Of a stretch of DNA of 45,427 nucleotides, positions 33,276 to 40,883 are shown in pieces. The translations under genes were made by a program, and so were the position numbers. Positions within the stretch are counted from its first letter, which is position 1. Every line of letters begins with the position of its first letter. The stretch is taken from positions 1 through 45,427 of the IMG/VR virus record IMGVR_UViG_3300020141_000100. The stretch is one strand, 5' to 3'. Under the pieces are notes generated by a model. It did not search any database. It was not told where the DNA came from and saw only the letters and a program-made list of their open reading frames with translations. Source of the DNA: a virus.

Positions 33276-35768
33276 ATGGCAATCACACAAAACACGTTCA
33301 ATGGTAATGGATCCAATTTGGGTCCATTTATCTTTACTTTCAAATGGATCCAAACTGCTGATATTAAGGTTACTGTTGGTGGTGTGCTGAAAACAGTTGG
33401 TACACATTACAACCTGCGGAACCTTAATTATACTACTAAAACAGGTGGAGAGATCCTGTTTACTGCTGGCAATGCACCGCCTGCTGGCACTAATAACGTT
33501 CGTATCTATCGAGATACTAGTAACGATACTCTGTCTGCTACGTTTAGCTCTGGATCAGCTATTAGGGCCTCTGACCTTAATACCAACTTTACTCAAACGC
33601 TACATGCTGTTCAGGAGATTGATAACAACGCTGTTAATGTTGACGGTTCCACCCCTATGGTTGGCCCACTCAATATGAATGGGCTCCAGATTATCAATCT
33701 GCCAGTACCTAATGGAGATAACACCGCTGCCACTAAAAAGTATGTTGATGATCGCTATGGTGTAACTGGCATTCCAGGCTATACTCGTTGGCGTAAAGTA
33801 GCTACTGCTAGTCAGACTACCTTCTCTGGTACTGGTGATTATGGTGGTGTTTTAGCTTACTCTGCAACACGAGAACAAGTCTACATCAATGGTGCTCTTC
33901 AACAACGTGTTGTAGATTATACCGCTGATAATGGTACTAGCGTTGTATTTAATGTTGGCCTTACTATTGGTGACATTGTTGACATCATTTGTGTAAACAA
34001 CATTGCCAATAGTTCTACCAGTAACGCTGGTAACATCACATATAACGGTCAGTTCACTGGTCAAACTTCCCGTACTGTATCTGCTAAGTTGTCTGACATC
34101 ATTAGTGTCAAAGATTTTGGCGCTACTGGTGACGGTACTACTGATGATACCAGCGCATTTCAAGCTTGTGCTACACACGCTACAACTCTTAGTAAAGGTC
34201 TAAATCGCCCTGTTGGTGTCTATGTCCCATCTGGTACATACCGCATTAATCAGCAGATTATCTTTGATGTAGCACCACAAAATGAAACTGTTCGCGGTAT
34301 TGTTTTGTTTGGTGATGGACGTGAAAGCAGCCGATTGGTAGCTACTAGTGGTAATACAACAGGTCTAATTAAATTTACTGGTAACGGTAATACTGAGATC
34401 TGGTCAATTAGTGATCTTTCATTCCTAAGCCCTCTTTCTACTAATGATGGTACCAATAACGGCATTGCTATCTATGTAGAGTCTACTGTTACTGAAGGTG
34501 ATCCTGGCTTCGGTAGTCACAGGTACCGCTCAGTTAGTGTTGAACGTGTTACCATTGGTGCCTTTGCTACCACTGTTCTTGGTAATAACGACGGTAGTGT
34601 TGGTCGTTGGTACCGTGGTATTGATGTAAGGAACAAATGGTTCCCTATCTTCAAGGATGTTCTATTCTATGGTGCAGGTACTAGCCCTGTAGCTAATATA
34701 AACACAGGTCTTTACTGCAAGTATTGCTATAGTCCTGAGATTATCAATTGCTATTTTAAGGGGTACATGCAGAATGGAGTGTGGCTTGATTGCAACACTC
34801 AAGAAGACTTTAGATTTGAATCTTGTTTCTTTGTGAATCAGGATAATGGTATTTACATCACCAGACCATCAACTTACGATAATATCCTATACGAACCTGG
34901 TGGCAGCATCACTAACAGTCACATGGCGTGTCGAGTAAACAACGTTTACATTGAACGTCATCGTCAAGTGAATATCATAGGTAATTACATGTACATGCCT
35001 ACTACTACAACAGGTCTTCCTAGTTGTATTAGGTTGCATCGTACTGCTGATATTCTCGTCGCTAATAATCAATTCCTTGAACCAGGTTTCTATACCAACG
35101 ACAGTAATGCTACCTGTGGTGTTAGAATGTCAGGCGCTGCACAAGGGGTGTTAATTCATGGTTGTCACTTTAACCATGGGGGTATCAGTGTCTATGTGGA
35201 TTCTGGCACTAATGGTGGTAACTTTGGTGACAATACTGTTCTTCTCACTAATTGTTCTAGTAAAGGTCAATCTATTTGGGGTGGTCCAACTAAACGTATT
35301 GTTGATAATACTGGTATTGTTAGCTGTAATGGTTGGTGGGATCCTAATGAAGGTACTACTAATTACACCTTGGACTTCTTCTATGGTGGTACAGGGTCAG
35401 GCGCTGCAGAGGAAGAAGTAAGTCTTTATAGCAGAGCTGACTACGCCTCTAATAGCACGGGTAAGCTCCTTGAAAAACGTATAAAGGGTCTTCTGTCTAA
35501 TGGTACAGAGGCTGAGATCACTCACCAATTTGCATTTACCAACAACTCTTCTAGTACTCCAACAATGAAGGAAGGTGTGTTCCATACAACTGTGAATGGA
35601 ACTACACAACTAGGTGGTTGGGAGTGGAGCAGTACTCAAGATACAACTCCATTACTTTTGATTCATAAGTTTGGACCAAACAATGGGGACTATATACTTA
35701 AACGGGTATTAGTTGGTGCTGCGGATAGTGCTGGTACTGGTTATAGAACACTAAGGGTTGCTAATTGA
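33276..35768 (+). CDS. Tail fibre with gp17-type N-terminus and beta-helix
   Basis: 830 aa from ATG 33276. The N-terminal 150 residues resemble the T7 gp17 tail-attachment domain (NGNGSNLGPFIFTFKWIQTA, FSSGSAIRASDLNTNFTQTL). A pectate-lyase-type beta-helix starts near residue 270: KLSDIISVKDFGATGDGTTD and GDGRESSRLV. This part would bind or degrade a host surface sugar. The helix continues with repeated Asn/Gly turns, and the end (HKFGPNNGDYILKRVLVG) is an ordinary fibre tip. Base composition is like the rest of the genome. Confidence 0.9.
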   Translation: MAITQNTFNGNGSNLGPFIFTFKWIQTADIKVTVGGVLKTVGTHYNLRNLNYTTKTGGEILFTAGNAPPAGTNNVRIYRDTSNDTLSATFSSGSAIRASDLNTNFTQTLHAVQEIDNNAVNVDGSTPMVGPLNMNGLQIINLPVPNGDNTAATKKYVDDRYGVTGIPGYTRWRKVATASQTTFSGTGDYGGVLAYSATREQVYINGALQQRVVDYTADNGTSVVFNVGLTIGDIVDIICVNNIANSSTSNAGNITYNGQFTGQTSRTVSAKLSDIISVKDFGATGDGTTDDTSAFQACATHATTLSKGLNRPVGVYVPSGTYRINQQIIFDVAPQNETVRGIVLFGDGRESSRLVATSGNTTGLIKFTGNGNTEIWSISDLSFLSPLSTNDGTNNGIAIYVESTVTEGDPGFGSHRYRSVSVERVTIGAFATTVLGNNDGSVGRWYRGIDVRNKWFPIFKDVLFYGAGTSPVANINTGLYCKYCYSPEIINCYFKGYMQNGVWLDCNTQEDFRFESCFFVNQDNGIYITRPSTYDNILYEPGGSITNSHMACRVNNVYIERHRQVNIIGNYMYMPTTTTGLPSCIRLHRTADILVANNQFLEPGFYTNDSNATCGVRMSGAAQGVLIHGCHFNHGGISVYVDSGTNGGNFGDNTVLLTNCSSKGQSIWGGPTKRIVDNTGIVSCNGWWDPNEGTTNYTLDFFYGGTGSGAAEEEVSLYSRADYASNSTGKLLEKRIKGLLSNGTEAEITHQFAFTNNSSSTPTMKEGVFHTTVNGTTQLGGWEWSSTQDTTPLLLIHKFGPNNGDYILKRVLVGAADSAGTGYRTLRVAN

Positions 35769-35788
35769 TTATGACAAAAACACGTGAC
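35768..35788. repeat. 21-bp direct repeat, copy 1
   Basis: Exact 21-base match to 37810-37830. This copy includes the ATG and first six codons (MTKTRD) of the second spike gene. The two copies bracket 2,021 bp containing that spike and a fibre C-terminal fragment. Such a repeat is what recombination at the start of a fibre gene would leave. Confidence 0.95.
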
Positions 35789-37465
35789 TTGGCCGACCTG
35801 GGTGGAGGTTTCATCCAGGCTGGTACTGGTGCTGTGCAGCGCACCGTTGAATCAAAGCTGCAAGATGTGGTGAGTGTTAAAGACTTTGGTGCGGTGGGCG
35901 ATGGGGTTGCGGATGATACGGCTGCGATTCAAGCGGCCATTGATAGCGGTACGGGTCTGCGCATCAGCCTTCCGAAAGGGAGTTACAAGACGACTGCTCC
36001 CATTAACCTAAAGAACGGGACCATGCTTGTTGGCGATGGGCGCGAATACACCAGAATCCACGCTAGCGGAAACTATCCAATCCTCCAGCACGTTGGGTCT
36101 TCCGGCAACACTGTTGGTGATGTGACGATCCGCTCTATTCAAATTCGTGGGCAAGCCAATACTAACAACAAGCAGTTTGGAGTGTTCTGTGACTGGGGTG
36201 GAGCGTGGGTCATTGAGGACTGCTCATTTAGACTGTGCAAGATCGGCTACTACCAGGGCACGTCACGGAACAACGTCCTATCCAACTGTGACTTCACGGC
36301 CTGCGATACAGCGTTGTGGTTTGGGCCGATTGACCAGTCCGCTGGTGGCACTCCCGACAACACGGTGTTCATGGACACGATCGACGCAGTCAATACAGTC
36401 AGTGTCGGACTGCGGGTGGAGGGCCTTACCGGTTGCAAGGCCATCAACTGTTCGTTTGTGGAAGGGAAGAAAGGCATCCACATCGGCAACTACGTTCAAG
36501 CAACGACACCGCGAGCAGTGCTAGATGGGGGCACGGCAAACGTCCCCGCCGAGGGTGCCGCCAGGCAGATTCGCTGGTTACACCTCACCGGCATTTATAC
36601 GGATAGCGTTAGCGAAGAAGGCTGGCTAGTGGATCAGGTAGCTACCAACAAGCCAACGACACAGGCCAGACTTGTCAACTGCTGGGCTGGCAACCATAAC
36701 GCAGCGAGTGGCATGTCCTTCTCTAATTGCGTAGATGTTCAAGTCATTGGCGCCACGATCCTGAATAGCGTGCAGCGGGGTGCGTATTTCGAGAAGTGCA
36801 TCGGGGTGCAGTTGGTTAACCTTGTGTCTAACGATTTCGATAGGTCCGAGGTGGGAGCGCCTGCGGTTGAACTTAAGGATACAAACAACATTGTCATCTC
36901 CAGCCTTACTGGAGAAGCAACCGGGTCAACTCGGCGGGCCAGCCTCTACCTTGTCAGGCTTGTAGGTTGCGCCGACGCTATTGTCTCGAATCTTGCCGTT
37001 GATGGAAGCCGGTTAGTCGAAGTCGTCAATTCCGTTCGCACCCTAGTCAGCAGCAGCAGCACAAATGCTCCTGGGGTGCCTGGAGTCGTTGAGTCTGGCA
37101 CCAGCAATGGAACAGTCGTTTCCTCGGTTGTAAGCAACCTCAATCCCACGCTTGTGGGTGCAAGCAGCTACTCGAACTTCTCCGGCAAGTCAACTGCGTT
37201 GCGTACCGCAATCGTTGGCGGGTCGGCAGCACAGCCCGCGATCTACCTGGGGGGCTCCACAGACACCGGCTTTTATAGAGCGAACACTGGCGCGCTTGGC
37301 GTAGCTGCTGGTGGTGTTCGACGCATGGAGGTATCGTCCGCTCGCTTCCTGTTAGACCACACCGTGCTGCCTGATGCGGTCGATGACCATACTGCCGGGA
37401 CCGCTGGCGTCGCTGTTGGGCAGCTGTACCGGACAGGTTCCGTCATCAAGGTGCGGGTGGCATGA
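35771..37465 (+). CDS. Second tailspike, pectate-lyase-type beta-helix
   Basis: 564 aa from ATG 35771; the first fibre's stop is two bases upstream. A short head-binding start (MTKTRDLADLGGGFIQAGTG) leads at once into the beta-helix (KLQDVVSVKDFGAVGDGVAD, LPKGSYKTTAPINLKNGTML, GDGREYTRI). It ends with GGSTDTGFYRANTGALGVAA and GQLYRTGSVIKVRVA, a common spike tip. It is clearly richer in G and C, with codons such as GCG, CGG and GGG that neighbours avoid, so it was probably acquired from another phage. It likely works with or instead of the first fibre as a host-range determinant. Confidence 0.85.
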   Translation: MTKTRDLADLGGGFIQAGTGAVQRTVESKLQDVVSVKDFGAVGDGVADDTAAIQAAIDSGTGLRISLPKGSYKTTAPINLKNGTMLVGDGREYTRIHASGNYPILQHVGSSGNTVGDVTIRSIQIRGQANTNNKQFGVFCDWGGAWVIEDCSFRLCKIGYYQGTSRNNVLSNCDFTACDTALWFGPIDQSAGGTPDNTVFMDTIDAVNTVSVGLRVEGLTGCKAINCSFVEGKKGIHIGNYVQATTPRAVLDGGTANVPAEGAARQIRWLHLTGIYTDSVSEEGWLVDQVATNKPTTQARLVNCWAGNHNAASGMSFSNCVDVQVIGATILNSVQRGAYFEKCIGVQLVNLVSNDFDRSEVGAPAVELKDTNNIVISSLTGEATGSTRRASLYLVRLVGCADAIVSNLAVDGSRLVEVVNSVRTLVSSSSTNAPGVPGVVESGTSNGTVVSSVVSNLNPTLVGASSYSNFSGKSTALRTAIVGGSAAQPAIYLGGSTDTGFYRANTGALGVAAGGVRRMEVSSARFLLDHTVLPDAVDDHTAGTAGVAVGQLYRTGSVIKVRVA

Positions 37466-37519
37466 CCCTCATACGGGTGTTGCATCCCCAGGCATTCCCG
37501 AATCTCCCATTCGGTCCTG

Positions 37520-37801
37520 GTGTGCAGCACCCTCTTCTATATTTACTCCACGGGTACCGTAGGTCCTGGCGCTGGTAGCGCTCAAGACTTAGGATTGTCC
37601 ACATCTCGATGGAAGGATGTTTACCTTGACTCTATTTATATTGGATCCGGAAGTGTGCGTGTGCTGTCTGGAACCGGAACCCCAGAGGGTGCTATTACCG
37701 CAGTAGTTGGGTCGATCTTTCTGAGAACTGACGGTGGGGTTAGCACAACCTTGTATGTCAAGCAATCAGGAACTGGAAACACCGGTTGGGTAGCTAAGTA
37801 A
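37520..37801 (+). pseudogene. Detached tail-fibre C-terminal module
   Basis: The frame reads FYIYSTGTVGPGAGSAQDLG, LSTSRWKDVYLDSIYIGSGS, then a GxIFLRTDGG-like stretch (VGSIFLRTDGGVSTTLYVKQ) ending TGNTGWVAK. This is the usual C-terminal part of cyanophage fibres, here without an N-terminus. It is in the same frame as the spike, separated by the spike's TGA and about 18 codons without protein character. I read it as the tail end of a fibre cut off by cassette insertion. A GTG at 37520 could in theory express it as a separate small protein. Confidence 0.65.
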
Positions 37802-37809
37802 GTATTACT

Positions 37810-37830
37810 ATTATGACAAAAACACGTGAC
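37810..37830. repeat. 21-bp direct repeat, copy 2
   Basis: Second copy of the repeat at 35768-35788. After it the sequences diverge at once. The copy carries a fibre-type start codon that now leads into a stop. Confidence 0.95.
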
Positions 37831-37839
37831 CTAATCTGA
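37813..37839 (+). pseudogene. Truncated fibre gene start
   Basis: ATG 37813 encodes MTKTRDLI and then a TGA at 37837-37839. The first six codons equal the start of the second spike gene. An eight-residue gene makes no sense on its own, so it looks like the leftover 5' end of a fibre or spike gene removed by recombination. Confidence 0.7.
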
Positions 37840-37841
37840 TC

Positions 37842-38048
37842 ATGATCACCATCCTCGGCATCAAAGTGTCCTACGAGACGCTTGCCTTTTTTACCCTTTT
37901 CATCGCTTCTGAGTACCTCGGTATGACTAAGAAGCGTCGCTCTAATAGCGTTACTCAAGCCATCTCTATGGCTGCTGCTTACTTCAGTAAGACTCGTACA
38001 GAGGACGACACAGTGCGTCGTTTTCGTCGTACCTTTCGAGGTAAGTAA
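37842..38048 (+). CDS. Small membrane protein, possible holin
   Basis: 68 aa from ATG 37842. One N-terminal transmembrane helix (SYETLAFFTLFIASEYLG) follows a short start, and the rest is strongly basic (MTKKRRSNS, RRFRRTFRGK), so the tail should face the cytoplasm. It is immediately upstream of the lysin. A single-span basic-tail protein in this place may act as a holin-type protein like T7 gp17.5, which also precedes lysis and packaging genes. No sequence proof of pore formation. Confidence 0.6.
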   Translation: MITILGIKVSYETLAFFTLFIASEYLGMTKKRRSNSVTQAISMAAAYFSKTRTEDDTVRRFRRTFRGK

Positions 38049-38050
38049 AA

Positions 38051-39031
38051 ATGGTGCTGCTTCCAGTTAAGCAGTACTACCCACAGACAGACAGTGCAAC
38101 AAGTCACGGAGATCGAATGTGCTTTAGCTCCACGTGTGCTATGGCCATCAAGTATCTCCGTCCTGATGCACTGCGTGGTAGTAACGCTGATGATGACTAC
38201 CTCCGTACAGTCCTGAAGTACGGAGATACAACTGAATACACAGCCCACCTTAAAGCCTGCAAAGACTACGGTGTTACTGCCACCTTCTACAAGAACGGCA
38301 CCAAGCAAGGGCTAATCAACGAACTGAAGAACGGCTTCCCCGTTGCTACTGGCATTCTCCACCGTGGTCACGCCTCTGGTCCCCGTGGTGGTGGGCACTG
38401 GATGCTTCTCATCGGCGATGAAGGTGGCAAGGGCGTCTTCCACGATCCATACGGTGAGATGGATAACGTTAACGGTGGCTATGTCTCCGTTGGCTCTGGT
38501 GGCCAAGGGGTGAAGTATTCCTGGGTTAACTGGCTAAAGCGTTGGGAAGTCGAGGGACCACGGACTGGTTGGTTTATGACCTTCCGTCCCACTAATACCT
38601 CTAAGCCCATTACCGCTGTCACCAATACGTGGGATGGCGTTGTAGCCGCTGCCAAAGCTGCTGGAGCTAAGTTCCCCAATGTAGTAGCAGCACAGTGGGC
38701 ACTTGAAAGTGGCTACGGTAAGCATACCAGTGGTAAGAACAATTACTTCGGTATTAAGTCCGAACGTGATGGCATTGGTTCTCTTGTCTCCACTACTGAG
38801 TTTGTCGGTGGTATGGAGATCAAAGTAGATGCATGGTTCAAAGACTTTCAAGATATCAGCTCCTGTGTAAGTTATATTGTAGATCGTTGGTATAAAGATT
38901 ATAAGGGGTACAGTGGTGTAAACCGTGCAGGTACACCTGATGAATGTGCCCAGTTATTGGTGAAAGAGGGATATGCAACTGATCCACTATATGCCACCAA
39001 GTTACAACGTCTACTTAAGGAACATGATTGA
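38051..39031 (+). CDS. Endolysin: C39-like peptidase plus glucosaminidase
   Basis: 326 aa from ATG 38051. The N-terminal part is a papain-fold C39-type domain with Cys24 (RMCFSSTCAMA), His116 (GGHWMLLIG) and Asp132 (FHDPYG). After a Thr/Pro linker, the C-terminal domain is a glucosaminidase (AAQWALESGYGKHTSGKNNY, FGIKSE). Two activities would cut peptide and glycan parts of peptidoglycan. No signal peptide, so it needs a holin. The glucosaminidase closely resembles the one in the 26105-29101 ejection protein. Confidence 0.88.
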   Translation: MVLLPVKQYYPQTDSATSHGDRMCFSSTCAMAIKYLRPDALRGSNADDDYLRTVLKYGDTTEYTAHLKACKDYGVTATFYKNGTKQGLINELKNGFPVATGILHRGHASGPRGGGHWMLLIGDEGGKGVFHDPYGEMDNVNGGYVSVGSGGQGVKYSWVNWLKRWEVEGPRTGWFMTFRPTNTSKPITAVTNTWDGVVAAAKAAGAKFPNVVAAQWALESGYGKHTSGKNNYFGIKSERDGIGSLVSTTEFVGGMEIKVDAWFKDFQDISSCVSYIVDRWYKDYKGYSGVNRAGTPDECAQLLVKEGYATDPLYATKLQRLLKEHD

Positions 39032-39269
39032 AGCAATCATTACAGGAGTTGCATCCCTTATTATTGGCATTGGTGGTGGTATCGCTACTATCAACAGCAG
39101 GTCTAATTCACGCATGGACAGTATCGACAAACGTATTGACGGCATTGAATTGCGATTTGCTGAGAAGTATGTACCACGACAAGAACTAGCCAACGCCCTA
39201 CAAAAGATGGAGGATCACATGATTCGCATCGAAAACAAACTAGATCAAATTGTACTAAGAAATGGCTAA
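39024..39269 (+). CDS. Membrane-anchored coiled-coil protein, spanin- or holin-like
   Basis: 81 aa from ATG 39024, overlapping the lysin stop. An N-terminal transmembrane helix (IEAIITGVASLIIGIGGGIA) is followed by a long charged coiled coil (SIDKRIDGIELRFAEKYVPR, then LQKMEDHMIRIENKLDQIVL). This layout fits an inner-membrane spanin or a holin partner. With the upstream membrane protein and lysin it forms a lysis cassette. No lipoprotein partner was seen. Confidence 0.65.
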   Translation: MIEAIITGVASLIIGIGGGIATINSRSNSRMDSIDKRIDGIELRFAEKYVPRQELANALQKMEDHMIRIENKLDQIVLRNG

Positions 39270-39516
39270 CAAAAAGAAGGCCACGGAAGATATGTTCAAC
39301 GAGTTGCATAACATTGTAACTCAGGAACTTCTCAGTCGTATTAAGTCCGGTGAGGCTACCACGCAAGACATAAAGGCAGCTTGTGATTGGCTGTCTAAGA
39401 ATGACATCAGTGGTGTTGCTTATGATGGTAATCCGCTTGATAAATTAGCCACCATCATGCCGAAGGTGGATCCCGAACTTATCCAGAAGAGGTTGTATGG
39501 CAAGTCGCACGTCTAA
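39262..39516 (+). CDS. Probable small terminase (gp18-like)
   Basis: 84 aa from ATG 39262, similar in size to T7 gp18 (89). The sequence MFNELHNIVTQELLSRIKSG, then TTQDIKAACDWLSKNDISGV and ATIMPKVDPELIQKRLYG, has the acidic-helical and turn pattern of small terminases in T7-like marine phages. It lies upstream of the large terminase, though separated by seven genes. Small terminase recognises the concatemer and stimulates cutting. Likely, but sequence signatures are weak. Confidence 0.6.
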   Translation: MANKKKATEDMFNELHNIVTQELLSRIKSGEATTQDIKAACDWLSKNDISGVAYDGNPLDKLATIMPKVDPELIQKRLYGKSHV

Positions 39517-39751
39517 ATACTACAAAGCCAACCCTGAAGCTAAGGCAAAGCGTCTTAAGCAACAGGCCGAATACAATAAGACAAAGGAAGGTCTCAAGAT
39601 CCGTACCGAAGCCAATCAACTTAATCGCAAGCTTGGTACCTATGGTAATGGTGACGGTAAGGATGCCAGCCATACAGGTCCCAATAAAGGTAAGTTAGAA
39701 TCACCGAAGGCTAATCGTACTCGACCTCGCCGGGGTAAGAAGTATGGCTGA
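39497..39751 (+). CDS. Small basic protein, 84 aa
   Basis: ATG 39497, overlapping the previous gene by 20 bases. It is very basic: SRTSKYYKANPEAKAKRLKQ, QAEYNKTKEGLKIRTEANQL, and a conserved-looking GTYGNGDGKDASHTGPNKGK, ending RTRPRRGKKYG. The GxGDGKDxSHT motif occurs in small proteins of many tailed phages near structural or packaging genes. It should bind nucleic acid. Precise role not known. Confidence 0.7.
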   Translation: MASRTSKYYKANPEAKAKRLKQQAEYNKTKEGLKIRTEANQLNRKLGTYGNGDGKDASHTGPNKGKLESPKANRTRPRRGKKYG

Positions 39752-40331
39752 AGCATTGAAGATTAAGCCATCCCCACAGATTGCACGTACCCTTAAGTTG
39801 TTGACTGACGGTACGATGTCTAAGTGGAGTAATGGTCGTATCCCCAAACTAACTAGAGACCAAGCCATTGGGTTCACGGCTAACCTTATCCAAGAGACTG
39901 GCTCTGCTGACCTTAGTAACCTTGATGTCGTCGAGGGTGGCAGTGGGGCAGGTCGTGGTGCTGGGCAATTCACTGGTGCTAGACGTACTGCTTATGACCA
40001 GTGGGCCAGTAGCTATCCAAACAGGAATAACCCTGATGCTCAACTGCAGTACATGGCTAAGGAGTACCGTGGTGATTACGATCCCAATGGTAACTCATTA
40101 GTCGGGTACACGCAGTCCTTTGAACGTGCTCCTACAAAAGGTACACCACAGGAGCAAGCAGTGTACTTCAGTAGGAATTACTTCAGGCCAGGTACGCCAC
40201 ACGAAGATCGCCGTGCTAACTACGCACAACAGATAAATGAAGCGTATCCAATTGCTGCTCCCATGTCAATTAAACCCAAACCAAAGGTCAACCAACCAAT
40301 GAAGATCTTTGGTATGACTCTTCCCTTTTAA
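39744..40331 (+). CDS. Phage tail lysozyme-like protein
   Basis: 195 aa from ATG 39744. The core AIGFTANLIQETGSADLSNL with Glu51, then GGSGAGRGAGQFTGARRTAY and NPDAQLQYMAKEY, matches the phage tail lysozyme type (Phage_lysozyme2) in which Glu is catalytic and a GxxxGQFTxxR-type segment follows. The C-terminus is Lys/Pro-rich. It is the third muralytic gene of the genome. It may be packaged in the virion or help lysis. Confidence 0.75.
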   Translation: MAEALKIKPSPQIARTLKLLTDGTMSKWSNGRIPKLTRDQAIGFTANLIQETGSADLSNLDVVEGGSGAGRGAGQFTGARRTAYDQWASSYPNRNNPDAQLQYMAKEYRGDYDPNGNSLVGYTQSFERAPTKGTPQEQAVYFSRNYFRPGTPHEDRRANYAQQINEAYPIAAPMSIKPKPKVNQPMKIFGMTLPF

Positions 40332-40390
40332 TCAGTAATGTGACTCCCCTGTTCCCAAGTCCTGATCACTACCTCCATAACCTAATAACG

Positions 40391-40666
40391 ATGACAAGCT
40401 CTGAAGCAAAGAGGCTACACCGTCGTGCAATTAAAGAATACTTCAATTGTCAATGTGTTTATTGCGGAGAAACTTATGAACTACATGAACTTACACTTGA
40501 TCACGTTCGCCCTAAGTGTTTTGGTGGCGAAGACCTTACATCAAATTTGGTCCCCAGTTGTAGGAAATGTAATCAGGCTAAGGGCAGTAGAAATTGGTTA
40601 CAATGGATGAGGGACACATTCGGTACGACACATAGAGAAACACTTATTCTATCACACATTAACTAA
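40391..40666 (+). CDS. HNH endonuclease
   Basis: 91 aa from ATG 40391; an upstream in-frame start at 40340 is possible. Zinc cysteines CVYC, the HNH centre LTLDHVRPKCFGGEDLTSNL and CRKCNQAKG are clear. Free-standing HNH genes are frequent in phages, as homing endonucleases or packaging aids. Being in the small terminase-large terminase interval, it could help DNA packaging, but a mobile homing gene is equally likely. Its A+T content is higher than that of the genes before it. Confidence 0.85.
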   Translation: MTSSEAKRLHRRAIKEYFNCQCVYCGETYELHELTLDHVRPKCFGGEDLTSNLVPSCRKCNQAKGSRNWLQWMRDTFGTTHRETLILSHIN

Positions 40667-40667
40667 C

Positions 40668-40880
40668 ATGGACAAGAAAAAGCAAAGTATTGCTGAGATG
40701 CGTAAAGAACTTCAGGAAATGGCTAATGCATCTAAAGCCAGACAGGAAGCACCTCAAAAGACTTCTAAGCGTTCTCAAGTAAAGCGGCGTCCTACTGGTA
40801 GGGAAGAGATGGTTGCTGAGCGTTACATGAATCAAGAAAAGAAAAAGAAGGAAGGCGGGTCTGCTGTTGTAGGGGGATGA
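40668..40880 (+). CDS. Small Lys-rich protein, 70 aa
   Basis: ATG 40668, one base after the HNH stop. It is charged and probably helical then disordered (MDKKKQSIAEMRKELQEMAN, KTSKRSQVKRRPTGREEMVA), with KKKKEGG near the end. No membrane segment or motif. It precedes a larger protein by three bases. Function unknown. Confidence 0.6.
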   Translation: MDKKKQSIAEMRKELQEMANASKARQEAPQKTSKRSQVKRRPTGREEMVAERYMNQEKKKKEGGSAVVGG

Positions 40881-40883
40881 GTA

